A model generated the notes under the pieces. The model was not told where the DNA came from and did no database searches. It worked only from the letters and a program-made list of their open reading frames with translations. From the NCBI GenBank assembly GCA_913060865.1, contig CAJXTU010000001.1, positions 473,812-537,811 of the forward strand: a DNA stretch of 64,000 bases, in the 5' to 3' direction. Shown one piece after another: positions 37,034 through 46,402 of the stretch. A program made the translations under genes and the position numbers. How positions within the stretch are numbered: position 1 is the first letter of the stretch; each line of letters opens with the position of its first letter. This DNA is from an uncultured Cycloclasticus sp. (GTDB lineage: Bacteria; Pseudomonadota; Gammaproteobacteria; Methylococcales; Cycloclasticaceae).

Positions 37034-38710
37034 ATGATGAGAAAAACTTTTCTGTTAGTGGGTGTTTTCTTTACGTTAGCGGCGTGTCAGAACGTTTCAA
37101 CAACATCACAAACACAGGCTATTGCTAGTGCTCACCCTGCAGCGACTCAAGCAGGGCTTGATATTTTAAACCAAGGCGGAAATGCATTTGATGCAGCCGT
37201 TGCGGTGAGTGCGGCCCTTGCGGTAGTAGAGCCTTTTGGCTCAGGAATGGGGGGTGGTGGTTTTTGGTTGTTACATCGGGCCAGTGATGGGAAGCAGGTG
37301 ATGGTTGATGGCCGTGAAGTTGCGCCCTTAGCGGCCTCTCGGGATATGTATTTGGATGAACAGGGTGAGCCGATAAAAAATGCCTCGGTAAATGGCGCGT
37401 TATCGGCTGGCATTCCGGGACTACCTGCTGCCTTAGTACATTTGTCTGAAAAATATGGGCAATTACCATTGGCAGACAGCTTGCAACCAGCGATTAAATT
37501 GGCTGACACGGGTTTTTCGGTTAATGAGCACTACCAACGTTTAGCTAAATTTCGTCAGCCGGTGTTGGCTTCTAATAAAGCGGCAAGAGCGGTTTTTCTG
37601 GTTGATGGGGAAGCGCCTGAAGTCGGCACGCTTATTAAGCAATCAGATTTAGCAGATACGTTGGAATTGCTTGCAAAATATGGGTTTGATGGCTTTTACA
37701 AAGGGGAAGTGGCCAATAAGTTGGTTTCTGGCGTGCAGCAAAACGGTGGAATTTGGAGTAAACAAGATTTAGCCAATTACACAGTAAAAGAACGCGCACC
37801 GATTGTGATTGATTATAAAAACATAAAGGTAACAACGGCAACATTGCCATCATCCGGTGGTTTGGTTCTATCTGTTGCGTTGAATATTTTAGAACAATAC
37901 GACTTAACCAGCATGGATGAAGCGACACGTATTCACGTTGTGGTAGAAGCCATGAGACGTGCCTACCGTGATAGAGCTTTATACATGGGTGACAGTGATT
38001 TTGTATCCGTACCAACGGATGAATTAACAAAAAAATCCTACGCACATAAAGTGTCAGCAGATTTGAAACTAAATGAAGCAACACCAAGTCAGCATTTGAC
38101 AGGCCTTAATGAAATAGAGGGCCATGACACCACGCATTTTTCAGTAATTGATAGAGATGGAAACCGCGTAGCGGCTACTTTGTCTATTAACTATCCATTT
38201 GGGTCGGGCTTTGTACCGGACGGTACAGGCGTGTTGCTTAATGATGAAATGGATGACTTTTCAATAAAGCCAGGCACGCCAAATGTTTATGGTTTAGTGG
38301 GTGGTGAAGCCAATGCAATAGAACCGGGTAAGCGAATGTTATCGAGCATGTCGCCCACATTTTTTGAAACGAAGGAAAAAATAGGGGTATTAGGCACACC
38401 AGGTGGAAGTCGAATTATCAGCATGGTATTGCTCGGTATATTAGATGCCGAAAAAGGCAATAAGCCAGAGTCATGGGTGTCGTTGCCACGTTTTCATCAT
38501 CAATATTTGCCTGATGTTATTCAATATGAACCGAACGGCTTGAGTGATAAGGTGATGGATGCATTACGGAAATTTGGTCATGAATTAGAATCTGTGGGTA
38601 GACCTTACGGCAATATGCAGGCAATTTTCAGAGACAAAACATCCAAAGAGACGTTTTCAGCGAGTGACCCAAGGGCATTCGGTAGCGCTAAGGTTGAGGT
38701 GACGAAGTAG
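37034..38710 (+). CDS. ggt: gamma-glutamyltransferase, lipoprotein
   Basis: Hydrolyses or transfers the gamma-glutamyl group of glutathione. The precursor self-cleaves before the catalytic threonine in G-H-D-T-T-H-F-S-V-I-D near residue 365. The start has a lipoprotein signal, LLVGVFFTLAAC, so it is anchored in the outer or inner membrane rather than free in the periplasm. SGMGGGGFWLL, EAMRRAYRDRALYMGD and LSSMSPTF are family marks. I use the ATG at 37034 (after GAGG) instead of one four codons earlier inside the ferredoxin gene. About 558 aa. Confidence 0.94.
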   Translation: MMRKTFLLVGVFFTLAACQNVSTTSQTQAIASAHPAATQAGLDILNQGGNAFDAAVAVSAALAVVEPFGSGMGGGGFWLLHRASDGKQVMVDGREVAPLAASRDMYLDEQGEPIKNASVNGALSAGIPGLPAALVHLSEKYGQLPLADSLQPAIKLADTGFSVNEHYQRLAKFRQPVLASNKAARAVFLVDGEAPEVGTLIKQSDLADTLELLAKYGFDGFYKGEVANKLVSGVQQNGGIWSKQDLANYTVKERAPIVIDYKNIKVTTATLPSSGGLVLSVALNILEQYDLTSMDEATRIHVVVEAMRRAYRDRALYMGDSDFVSVPTDELTKKSYAHKVSADLKLNEATPSQHLTGLNEIEGHDTTHFSVIDRDGNRVAATLSINYPFGSGFVPDGTGVLLNDEMDDFSIKPGTPNVYGLVGGEANAIEPGKRMLSSMSPTFFETKEKIGVLGTPGGSRIISMVLLGILDAEKGNKPESWVSLPRFHHQYLPDVIQYEPNGLSDKVMDALRKFGHELESVGRPYGNMQAIFRDKTSKETFSASDPRAFGSAKVEVTK

Positions 38711-39164
38711 GTTGTTTGTGTTACTGAGCCGGCATTAAGAGAAGTACTTGGAGAAGCAAGGGTGTGATCGATTAGGTTTGGTCATGGTTAAGGCATGATG
38801 GGTCTAGTTGAAAATGAGTTCGCTGGATTAAATATAACGAGCTAATGTCGTCGTTATAGTTTTCTGTGTAAAGTTAAAACCCTCGGTGTTTTCTTCTGTT
38901 TTAGAGAGTTTGTTGAGCATATTTTGAACCGAGCGATGCTAAAAGATAACGCATTGATATTAGCCCCAGTCTATCCTGATTGAGATGGATATAGCCGCTC
39001 AGTGCAATCGTTTTGCACACCAAGCAATCAACCCTGTGCGCCATCGGTATTTAAAAATGCTTCTGATTCTGACGGGGCTAGGGAAGGATGCCACTGTTAA
39101 AATTTAAAATGACTGATTCGAGGAAAGTAACGGTCAGGTTTGGTGACGCTTGTTATGTTGCCTA
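38711..39164. other. gene-free stretch between ggt and the CBS protein gene
   Basis: The 454 bases at the 3' ends of two convergent genes have stops in all frames I checked. A small hairpin (GTGCAA/TTGCAC, 39002-39018) is the only clear structure. I see no terminator with a T-run, no repeat and no RNA gene I can name. It may be a decayed gene. Confidence 0.3.
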
Positions 39165-39575
39165 TCAAATCCCCGTTAATTCACACAGACCATCTAAAAC
39201 TAATTGGATAGGGCTGACGACACCAATAATTTCACCTCCCTCCATCACGGGGGCGCGCATTAAGTTATAGCGTGCAAATAAACGGGAGCAGTAGCGAATA
39301 TCCATATCTGGGTGTGCGTTAATAAGTGGTTTCTCATTAATTTCATACACATTGACGCGGTCCGGTGCTCTATCTTTTGCCAGCACGAGTCTGGCAATAA
39401 TGCCCGCATTGATCACGCCATATTCATCATGTTCATTGAATTTATTAACGAACAATACAGAGGTGGTATTTTTTTTCATCATTCTAATGGCTTCAGTAAT
39501 CGTAGCTGTTCCATCAATCATGTGGAAATCTGTTTTCATTACATCACGTACTTTTATTAATTTTTTATCAGTCAT
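39165..39575 (-). CDS. CBS-pair domain protein
   Basis: A 136-aa protein with two CBS repeats: V-R-D-V-M-K-T-D-F at residue 10 and the second from about residue 75 (HPDMDIRYCSRLFARYNLMRAPVMEGGEIIGVVS). CBS pairs bind adenine nucleotides and switch attached or partner proteins. It is the last gene of a four-gene minus-strand unit and overlaps the PII-like gene by 4 bases, so it probably reports energy state to the DUF1538 membrane proteins. That role is inferred. Confidence 0.88.
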   Translation of the reverse strand: MTDKKLIKVRDVMKTDFHMIDGTATITEAIRMMKKNTTSVLFVNKFNEHDEYGVINAGIIARLVLAKDRAPDRVNVYEINEKPLINAHPDMDIRYCSRLFARYNLMRAPVMEGGEIIGVVSPIQLVLDGLCELTGI

Positions 39576-39922
39576 AGGTCGCTCTCAATGGATTGTGTAA
39601 TTTCTTTTGCTTGATGTAAAACGCCAATGGCATCTTCAACGTCAATTTGTAAGGCGATGCCGCTGCCGGGTTCTTCGTCGAATAAGCCTGCACGGGAGAT
39701 TTCTTCAATAATTTTTCGGCACAAGTGTTCTTCAACCAAAAACAATAAAACGTCACGCTGTGTTTCTAGGTTTAGTCCAAAAAATGTTTTCTGTTTTTTG
39801 ATGCCTTCACCGCGAGCATTGTTGATAATAGTCGCGCCTGTTGCACCAACTTCTCTAGCGGCTTTAAGCACTTTGTCGGTTTTGTTGTCGTCAACAAAGA
39901 CGATAATAAGTTTAAAATGCAC
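39572..39922 (-). CDS. PII-like signalling protein
   Basis: A 116-aa protein of the GlnB fold: beta strand FKLIIVFVDD, helix KVLKAAREVGATGATIINNARG (the nucleotide-binding B-loop region), a T-loop-like GIKKQKTFFGLN, VLLFLVEEHLCRKIIEEIS, and GSGIALQIDVEDAIGV. The tyrosine used for uridylylation in GlnB/GlnK is absent, so it is a PII-like rather than a classical PII. It sits one base after the DUF1538 gene and overlaps the CBS gene, as SbtB does with its transporter. It may trimerise and gate those membrane proteins. Confidence 0.85.
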   Translation of the reverse strand: MHFKLIIVFVDDNKTDKVLKAAREVGATGATIINNARGEGIKKQKTFFGLNLETQRDVLLFLVEEHLCRKIIEEISRAGLFDEEPGSGIALQIDVEDAIGVLHQAKEITQSIESDL

Positions 39923-39923
39923 T

Positions 39924-40718
39924 CTATTCTCCTTCTTGGTTTGTTTGCTTGAGCCGTGCTCGATTGTTTATCCAATCAGCAAATTGAGCGTATGCGAGTA
40001 CGGCCATAATGGGGAAAAGACTGGCGAAGGCAATAAGGCCAAAGCCATCTAGTAAAGGGTTCCTGCCGGGTATGCTTGACGCTAGACCAATGCCAAGGGC
40101 AGTGACTAACGGTACGGTAACGGTTGAGGTGGTAACGCCGCCAGAATCATAAGCCAGACCGATAATGAGCTTTGGTGAAAAAATGGTTTGGATAATAACG
40201 ATGATATAGCCTGCGATAATGAACACGTATAAATCTATGCCCGTCACAATTCGATAAGTTCCTAGAGAAATTCCTACAGCAACACCAATAGAAACAGCTA
40301 GCCGTAGATACCACGCCTTAATCGTGCCACCAGAAATTTGTTGTGCTTTGATGGCTACTGCGATTAATGCGGGTTCTGCTAAGGTGGTTGCAAAGCCAAT
40401 GCAAGCGCCGAAAATATACACCCAATAATAGTCTTGCCAAGCAATAGAAATGCTTTGGTCGGTAGAGGGGTTGATGAAGTTGGGGTTGGTTAATTGCTCA
40501 GCCATGGTTGTTCCCAGCGGGAAAAGAGCTTTGTCTAAACCAACAAGAAAAAAAGTCATGCCTAAGATGACGTAAAACATGCCCGTCACAAGGTTTTTAA
40601 AGTGGCTAAATGGCTTTCTAATAACAACCAATTGAAAAAAAACAATGACAAGGATAATGGGTGTTACATCTCGAAGTGTGCTTAATAAAGTGGATAATAT
40701 TTCGTTTAATAAGCTCAT
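39924..40718 (-). CDS. DUF1538 integral membrane protein (second copy)
   Basis: A 264-aa protein with about seven hydrophobic helices. It has the family block [20 protein letters not shown] followed by [28 protein letters not shown] near residues 185-235, and an E in F-A-T-T-L-A-E-P-A-L. It is clearly homologous to the preceding gene along its whole length. DUF1538 proteins are uncharacterised and are thought to be transporters from topology alone. Overlaps its sister by one base (TAATG). Confidence 0.88.
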   Translation of the reverse strand: MSLLNEILSTLLSTLRDVTPIILVIVFFQLVVIRKPFSHFKNLVTGMFYVILGMTFFLVGLDKALFPLGTTMAEQLTNPNFINPSTDQSISIAWQDYYWVYIFGACIGFATTLAEPALIAVAIKAQQISGGTIKAWYLRLAVSIGVAVGISLGTYRIVTGIDLYVFIIAGYIIVIIQTIFSPKLIIGLAYDSGGVTTSTVTVPLVTALGIGLASSIPGRNPLLDGFGLIAFASLFPIMAVLAYAQFADWINNRARLKQTNQEGE

Positions 40719-41452
40719 TATAAAATCATCCCATAGGCCATCACGAATATCATGGGAGTGAGTGAGGCAAAGGCAATGAGGCCAAAGCCATCGGTCATGG
40801 GGTTGCGTCCCCTAATGGCTGAAGCCAAACCAACGCCAAGAGCAGTGACTAACGGTACGGTGATGGTAGACGTGGTAACGCCACCGGAATCATAAGCGAT
40901 GCCAATGATGGCGTCTGGTGCAAAGAAAGTCATGATCACAACACCCATGTAGCCCGGGATGATCAAATAATGCAGTGGCCAGCCACGGATAATTCTTAGC
41001 ACGCCTAATAAGATGGCAATACCCACCGAGAAGGCGACAGTAAAGCGAAGACCAAATGCATAGTCATTTTTTGCAAGTTCTGTTTGCTCAATCATACCGC
41101 CGTCAGCAGCGATACGCGCCGCTTCATCAGCGACTGCAATTAAAGCAGGTTCAGCGGCTGTGGTACCAAATCCTAAAGAAAAGGCAAATAAGAGTAACCA
41201 AGATATGCTGCCTTTCTTTGAAAATGCGTAAGCCATGGTTTCGCCAATCGGAAAAAGGCTTTTTTCCAGACCTTGTATGAATAAGGTGAGGCCCAGCACA
41301 ACAAAGGCCGTACCAACGGCAATATCTCCCAAGTTAGGAATAGGTTTATGCAGGATGAATAGTTGAAAAACAAAAATCACCACAAAAATAGGCAGTAAGT
41401 CCATAAAACTGCCAAATAATTGCCTAATAAATTTATTCTTTACTTGAAACAA
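40718..41452 (-). CDS. DUF1538 integral membrane protein (first copy)
   Basis: A 244-aa, roughly seven-helix protein with the same signature as its neighbour: [19 protein letters not shown] and [28 protein letters not shown], and [10 protein letters not shown]. The pair probably forms a heterodimer, since in some bacteria both halves are believed to be fused in one chain. It is the first gene of the unit; a promoter should lie in 41453-41555. What is transported is unknown. Confidence 0.88.
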   Translation of the reverse strand: MFQVKNKFIRQLFGSFMDLLPIFVVIFVFQLFILHKPIPNLGDIAVGTAFVVLGLTLFIQGLEKSLFPIGETMAYAFSKKGSISWLLLFAFSLGFGTTAAEPALIAVADEAARIAADGGMIEQTELAKNDYAFGLRFTVAFSVGIAILLGVLRIIRGWPLHYLIIPGYMGVVIMTFFAPDAIIGIAYDSGGVTTSTITVPLVTALGVGLASAIRGRNPMTDGFGLIAFASLTPMIFVMAYGMIL

Positions 41453-41555
41453 ATGCGCTCTCCTTAGGCTTATAACTTTATAGGAATTACCGAGCTATGC
41501 CCAATAAAGAATAGAGTTTTTTCATAAAGGAGATAACGTTATAAATCGAAGAGAT

Positions 41556-42371
41556 TTAGCGTTGGCAGTGTGGACAATAAAAGGTAGACCGTTGTGCAAT
41601 AACGATTTGCTTGATAAGAGCATTGCATGTTGGACAAGGTTTATTGGCACGCCCATAAACGTTAAGTCTTTGTTGGAAATAACCCGGGTTGCCACTACTG
41701 TTAACGAAGTCTTTTAATGTTGTTCCACCTTGCTCAATGGCAAGAGTCAAAATGTTTTTAATGGCTGAAACTAAATTTTTGAGCCGTTTTTTAGAAATAT
41801 TGTTGGCTGCACGTTTAGGGTGAATGCCTGCTTGAAATAGTGCTTCACTGGCATAGATGTTACCAACGCCTACAACGATGTGCCCATCCATAATAACGCT
41901 CTTGATGGGCGCTTTTTTCAATTGAATCTTTGGATAAAAATCGTCAATATTAAACAATTCGGATAAAGGTTCAGGTCCTAAATGTTGAATTAATTTATGC
42001 TCATCAACGAGGGATGATGACCATAAAAATGACCCAAAACGTCGAGGGTCTTTGTAACGTAAGCACGTATTGTTGCAAAAAATAATGTCGATATGTTCGT
42101 GTTTTTCAGGCTCAGTCGCTGCGTCAGTAATACGTAAGCTACCGGACATACCAAGGTGAATGATCAAGGTGCCTTTATCGGTATCCAGTAATAGATATTT
42201 GGCGCGACGCCTGACTTGATTAATGCTAAGTCCGGGAAGCAAGGTTGAAATTTCTGGGCTGACAGGCCAGCGTAATTTGCCTTGTCGCACAATCACTGTT
42301 GATACGTGCTGACCCTCGATATGGGGCGCAATGCCGCGACGGGTTGTTTCAACTTCGGGTAATTCAGGCAT
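41556..42371 (-). CDS. mutM: formamidopyrimidine-DNA glycosylase
   Basis: Removes 8-oxoguanine and formamidopyrimidines from DNA. P-E-L-P-E-V-E-T after the initiator carries the catalytic proline and glutamate. The VGVGNIYASEALFQAGIHP helix-two-turn-helix and the C-terminal zinc finger (CPTC...CPHC) are intact. 271 aa. Its start overlaps the DUF4340 gene by 8 bases, so it is co-transcribed with the ABC system although its function is unrelated. Confidence 0.97.
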   Translation of the reverse strand: MPELPEVETTRRGIAPHIEGQHVSTVIVRQGKLRWPVSPEISTLLPGLSINQVRRRAKYLLLDTDKGTLIIHLGMSGSLRITDAATEPEKHEHIDIIFCNNTCLRYKDPRRFGSFLWSSSLVDEHKLIQHLGPEPLSELFNIDDFYPKIQLKKAPIKSVIMDGHIVVGVGNIYASEALFQAGIHPKRAANNISKKRLKNLVSAIKNILTLAIEQGGTTLKDFVNSSGNPGYFQQRLNVYGRANKPCPTCNALIKQIVIAQRSTFYCPHCQR

Positions 42372-43221
42372 CGGGATCGCCTAGCGTAGGTAATGTCGTC
42401 ATCTTCTTATATTTTGCCTGGCTAAACGTATACGCTAGTTTATTAACAGTTGATATTAAGATGACGTTGTTTTGTTGTTCAATGAGTTTAAAGTTTAACG
42501 ATGGACCTTCACTGAAAGAAATCATCACTGGTTTACCAGGTGTTTGGTTGACTATGGTATTCACGTTAATGGCGCGTGCAAAGCGCCATTCATCAAGTAA
42601 CATTTGAACAGCATCAGATGATAGCTCAACGGAAGGAGTCTGCGGGTTTTTCCAGGTATTGTCTGCTTGACGCTGTAGTGTTATTTGCGGTGTTTGCAAG
42701 CCTGTGATTTGATTGCTATCTGGTAGCAATCGTGTGTCTATATAAGCATCAACCGGGGCAGTTAGGTGGTGTAAAAAGGTGTCGTCTAATAAAAAGAGCT
42801 GTGTTTCATGGCTAACGTAGCGGCGTGAGTGAACGCTTTCAGTGTTGCCAATGTTTAACGTCTCATTGTTAAAAGACAGTTGCGCCACTGGAGTGTTTAA
42901 GCCGAATTTATCAAGTGAGGTATTGTCTAACGGGTAAGTTACAGCTGGGACAATTTGGGATATTTTAAGTAGTCGCTCAATTTTTCCTGCAAGCGCTAAG
43001 GCTTCTACAGGTTTTATGATAAACCATTTGTTTTTAACGCGTTGTAACTCTATGGTTTGAGCTTTTTTGCGGGTTATTTTTATATGTTGAATAGCATTGA
43101 TATCTAATGCAGTAATAGGGCTGATGGGTGAATTTTGTTGGCCTGGTTTTAGCCACGTAATAACACCTAAGGCGATGAGAATAGTCGCAAGTAATAGGTT
43201 GAGGATGAGGCGGTTTTTCAT
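42364..43221 (-). CDS. DUF4340 domain protein of a Gld-type ABC system
   Basis: A 285-aa protein with one N-terminal helix (about residues 5-22) and a periplasmic region made of repeated beta-rich units (IQHIKITRKKAQTIELQRVKN..., then ...LNIGNTESVHSRRYVS). DUF4340 proteins lie next to GldG/GldF-like ABC exporters in many phyla. Function is unknown. Starts 3 bases after the GldG-like gene. Confidence 0.85.
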   Translation of the reverse strand: MKNRLILNLLLATILIALGVITWLKPGQQNSPISPITALDINAIQHIKITRKKAQTIELQRVKNKWFIIKPVEALALAGKIERLLKISQIVPAVTYPLDNTSLDKFGLNTPVAQLSFNNETLNIGNTESVHSRRYVSHETQLFLLDDTFLHHLTAPVDAYIDTRLLPDSNQITGLQTPQITLQRQADNTWKNPQTPSVELSSDAVQMLLDEWRFARAINVNTIVNQTPGKPVMISFSEGPSLNFKLIEQQNNVILISTVNKLAYTFSQAKYKKMTTLPTLGDPDA

Positions 43222-43224
43222 GGT

Positions 43225-44574
43225 TTAACGTTTTTTACGTTTAACCCAAATGACAAGGCCGCTGATAATAAAGAGGCTGGGTAGTACAAATAAAAACCCC
43301 AAACCAAAAATGAGTGACCATGTTTCATCTATTTCTAAAACAGTATCAGGCGCTGTTTTTGCTGGAATATCAATTAATGAGTCGTCGTGGTTTAACCATT
43401 GAACCAGGCTTATGCCGAGATCTAAATTAGCCCCATTGCCAAGAAAAGAATTAGATAAGAAGTCAGCGTCTCCAATAACAGCAACTCGTTGCTGCTTAGC
43501 TAGGTCGTTTGTATGACTTAGTGTATAGCCGATGGTAATGGGGCCTTGTTTCTCGTCAGTATTTGGATTGAATTTTATTTGCCCTTCAATAGGGCCGGTT
43601 TCTGTCCAAGAGCGTTCTAATGTAGACAAGAAAGGTTCGGCTGTGTACTTGTTATTGCCTGAAACAAACAAACCAGCAGCACCGGGAAATAAACTCATCG
43701 CCTGTAGGTGTTTCGTGGCCAGATGGTCTGGGTACTGTGTCACTAAGGCAAAAGTAGGCTCATCTATACCGAACAGTTGCGTGGTTGCGTCAACAACCGT
43801 GCCGGGTAGCAGCTCAATGCCAAGCTGTTTTGTTAAGGGTTCGACAATGGCAGATTGGTTGGGTTCACTGAGTAATAATAAGGGTTTACCACTAGCGAGG
43901 TAGTTCTCAATAATAGTCACTTCGCCGTTGAGAAACTGAGCTTGTGGGTCAGCTATTACTAACAATGAGGTGTTAGTCGGGATTGATGGTGTGGCCGCTA
44001 AATTTATTGTTTGGCTATTAATACCTTTGTTTTTAAGTTCGGCTGCAAATACGCCAAAGTCAAAGTTTGCTTGGCCAGCTGGATTTCGTTCGCCATGACC
44101 GGTTAAGAAAACTACCCAACGCTGATCACTATTAGCGAGCCGTTGCAGTGCATTTGTTAATGCTTGCTCGTTGAGTTGTTGAAGAGATTCACGCTTATCG
44201 TTATATCGAATGATCAATTCACCGTCACTGGTGATGCCCTCTTCACGTGCCTGATCAGGACGCATATCAGGGTTAACAATATTGAGCGAGACGTCGGTTT
44301 TATGATGCGCGTATTTTGCAACGAGTTCAGAAATTTGCTGACGTAAAATGTCGCTTTCAGACGCGTAAGCAGTTATTTCAATGGGTTTGTTTAATTTTTT
44401 TAGGAGTTGAATGCTGGGGCTAGATAATGAATTTCTACCGTTAGCGGTCCAGTCTGATTGAGCTGTATATTGTGTGCTTAGCCATGCCAGCAACCCTATC
44501 ACGCCGAGAAATAACAGCGTAAAAGCGATGTTTTGTAATCGAATATATTGATGTGCTTTGCGTGAGATTTTCAT
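43225..44574 (-). CDS. GldG-like ABC transporter auxiliary protein
   Basis: A 449-aa protein with a helix at each end (about residues 14-30 and 420-442) and a large periplasmic part of the GldG/ABC_transp_aux type: TQYTAQSDWTANGRNSLS, VVFLTGHGERNP, LLVIADPQ, and GDADFLSNSF near the end. In Bacteroidetes GldG works with GldA and GldF in gliding motility; in proteobacteria the relatives are non-motility exporters of unknown cargo. Overlaps the permease gene by 4 bases. Confidence 0.9.
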   Translation of the reverse strand: MKISRKAHQYIRLQNIAFTLLFLGVIGLLAWLSTQYTAQSDWTANGRNSLSSPSIQLLKKLNKPIEITAYASESDILRQQISELVAKYAHHKTDVSLNIVNPDMRPDQAREEGITSDGELIIRYNDKRESLQQLNEQALTNALQRLANSDQRWVVFLTGHGERNPAGQANFDFGVFAAELKNKGINSQTINLAATPSIPTNTSLLVIADPQAQFLNGEVTIIENYLASGKPLLLLSEPNQSAIVEPLTKQLGIELLPGTVVDATTQLFGIDEPTFALVTQYPDHLATKHLQAMSLFPGAAGLFVSGNNKYTAEPFLSTLERSWTETGPIEGQIKFNPNTDEKQGPITIGYTLSHTNDLAKQQRVAVIGDADFLSNSFLGNGANLDLGISLVQWLNHDDSLIDIPAKTAPDTVLEIDETWSLIFGLGFLFVLPSLFIISGLVIWVKRKKR

Positions 44575-45326
44575 TTTTGTAAACGGTCGTTATCTAATCG
44601 GCGAATACTGAGGCTTAAAAAGCCAACAATAAACAAAATAAAGTAAAAGACATCGACGGTACTGACTAAGCCTCGAAGTAAGTTTTCAAAATGACGCATG
44701 ATGGAAATGTATTCAAATAAGGCGCTGCCGTTACCGCTATTACTACCCGCCCAATCAATAATCCAAAGTAATAACAAAGCGCCAAAGCTACCAACAGCCG
44801 CAACCGTTGGCTGAGAGGCGATAGCAGACATGTAAAGCCCTAAGGCATTAAACGATGCCATGAGTAACACCATAGCAAGCAGGCAGGCGAAGAATTTCCC
44901 TAGGTCTAAGTCTCCGACTGTTAATAATGATAAGGGCATGAGTGCAATAGAAAAAAGAATGATCAATAAAAAAGTGAAGATGGCGAGAAATTTCCCAATG
45001 ACGATTTCGCTCAGGCTGATCGGTGCGGTGAATAAAAGGCTGATTGTTTTATTACGGCGTTCATCGCTAATCGTACGCATGGTTAGCAGCGGGATAATCA
45101 ACAATAGAATGACGGCGGCATTGCCAAAAAGTGGTGCAACGATGAGGTCGGTAACACCGGGCGCGCCGGCTATACCGACAAGTTTGGGTTGTATGGTTAG
45201 ATAGTAATCAATTTGGGTTAAAAACATGTATGCCAAAATGAGTTGGGTCACGCCCAGTATGGTCCAAGCGAGTGGCGATAGGAATAAATTGCGTAATTCG
45301 CGCCCTGCGATGGTCAAGCTATTCAT
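44571..45326 (-). CDS. ABC-2 type permease (GldF-like)
   Basis: A 251-aa six-helix permease: AGRELRNLFLSPLAW at the start (elbow helix), LLTMRTISDERRNKTISLLFTAPISLSEIVIGK (the ABC-2 coupling region), and later helices up to VDVFYFILFIVGFLSL. It forms the channel of the exporter with the following ATPase. Overlaps the ATPase gene by 8 bases. Confidence 0.92.
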   Translation of the reverse strand: MNSLTIAGRELRNLFLSPLAWTILGVTQLILAYMFLTQIDYYLTIQPKLVGIAGAPGVTDLIVAPLFGNAAVILLLIIPLLTMRTISDERRNKTISLLFTAPISLSEIVIGKFLAIFTFLLIILFSIALMPLSLLTVGDLDLGKFFACLLAMVLLMASFNALGLYMSAIASQPTVAAVGSFGALLLLWIIDWAGSNSGNGSALFEYISIMRHFENLLRGLVSTVDVFYFILFIVGFLSLSIRRLDNDRLQK

Positions 45327-46257
45327 GGTGATTTGAATCTTGGGTAATTGAAAGGAATATATGTTCCATATCGTGTTTTTCAGGTATTAATTCAAGCAAA
45401 CCCCATTGCTTATCAACGGCCAGTATGGCGATTTTTTCTGAAATATTGGAGTCTTGGTGATGACAAATACGGTATTGCTGTTGCTCTAATTCCTCAATGC
45501 CTGTGACGTGCTCAATAGCATGTATGGCCTCTAATTCAGGTGGCTCACGGAAGCGTACCAACACGCTAGAAGACGTCATTCGCTGTGATAGGCCTTCGAT
45601 ACTCTCATTTAAGACGAGTTTGCCGTGATGAATAATTTGTACGCGACTGCATGAGTGCTGTACCTCAGGCAGAATATGGGTGGAGAGAATGACGCTATGT
45701 TCTTTACCTAATTCACGAATGAGTTCACGTATTTCTAGAATTTGAATGGGGTCGAGGCCAACGGTGGGTTCGTCCAAAATAATAACGGACGGGTTGTGTA
45801 AGATGGCTTGCGCAATACCCACGCGTTGTTGATAGCCCTTCGATAAGTTAGCAATTAAACGACTGCCCATGTCACTAAGGCCACATTTTAATTTACCGCG
45901 AATAACAGATTGTTTGATGGCTTTTTTACGTAAGCCATGGAGCTTGGCGCAATAATTTAGAAATTCGTCAACGGTTAAGTCTGAGTAAAGGGGAGGTATT
46001 TCTGGTAAAAAACCCAATTCTGCTTTGGCGAGTTTTGGTTGATCAATAATGTCATAGCCATTAATTTTAATTTCACCTGCGGTAGGGATTAGGTTGCCAC
46101 AAATCATTTTCATGGTGGTTGATTTTCCAGCGCCATTTGGGCCTAAAAAACCAAGCACCTCACCTTTATTGAGCGAAAAGCTGACGTCATCGACAGCGCA
46201 ATGATCGCCAAATTGGCGAGAGAGGTTATTGACTTCGATTAGTGTGTTCATCGACAA
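45319..46257 (-). CDS. ABC transporter ATP-binding protein (GldA-like)
   Basis: A 312-aa ATPase: Walker A GPNGAGKSTTMK near residue 39, Q-loop FLPEIPPLYSDLT, signature LSKGYQQRVGIAQAIL, Walker B VIILDEPTVGLDP, and H-loop STHILPEV. The C-terminal 90 residues form the extra domain of ABC-2 exporters. First gene of the five-gene minus-strand unit ATPase-permease-GldG-DUF4340-mutM. Confidence 0.94.
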   Translation of the reverse strand: MSMNTLIEVNNLSRQFGDHCAVDDVSFSLNKGEVLGFLGPNGAGKSTTMKMICGNLIPTAGEIKINGYDIIDQPKLAKAELGFLPEIPPLYSDLTVDEFLNYCAKLHGLRKKAIKQSVIRGKLKCGLSDMGSRLIANLSKGYQQRVGIAQAILHNPSVIILDEPTVGLDPIQILEIRELIRELGKEHSVILSTHILPEVQHSCSRVQIIHHGKLVLNESIEGLSQRMTSSSVLVRFREPPELEAIHAIEHVTGIEELEQQQYRICHHQDSNISEKIAILAVDKQWGLLELIPEKHDMEHIFLSITQDSNHHE

Positions 46258-46402
46258 AGTATACGTGATGTTGTTTGGCTAGTTCCGCGAAAGAGTCTAA
46301 TACGAGTCGGTACTGCATTCAAGCAACATAACGGAGTTAAATAAAGGTGATTGTATTGTTTAAGCGTGTAAAAATGAGCTTTTTATCAGTAGAGATTCCA
46401 TC

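Noticed and set aside
37635..38087. 150-aa minus-strand frame inside ggt
   Set aside because: Antisense shadow of the gamma-glutamyltransferase gene, rich in cysteine, histidine and leucine runs from codon mirroring.
39088..39270. 60-aa frame on plus over the end of the CBS gene
   Set aside because: It overlaps a well-supported gene on the other strand, has no ribosome site and shows no family feature.
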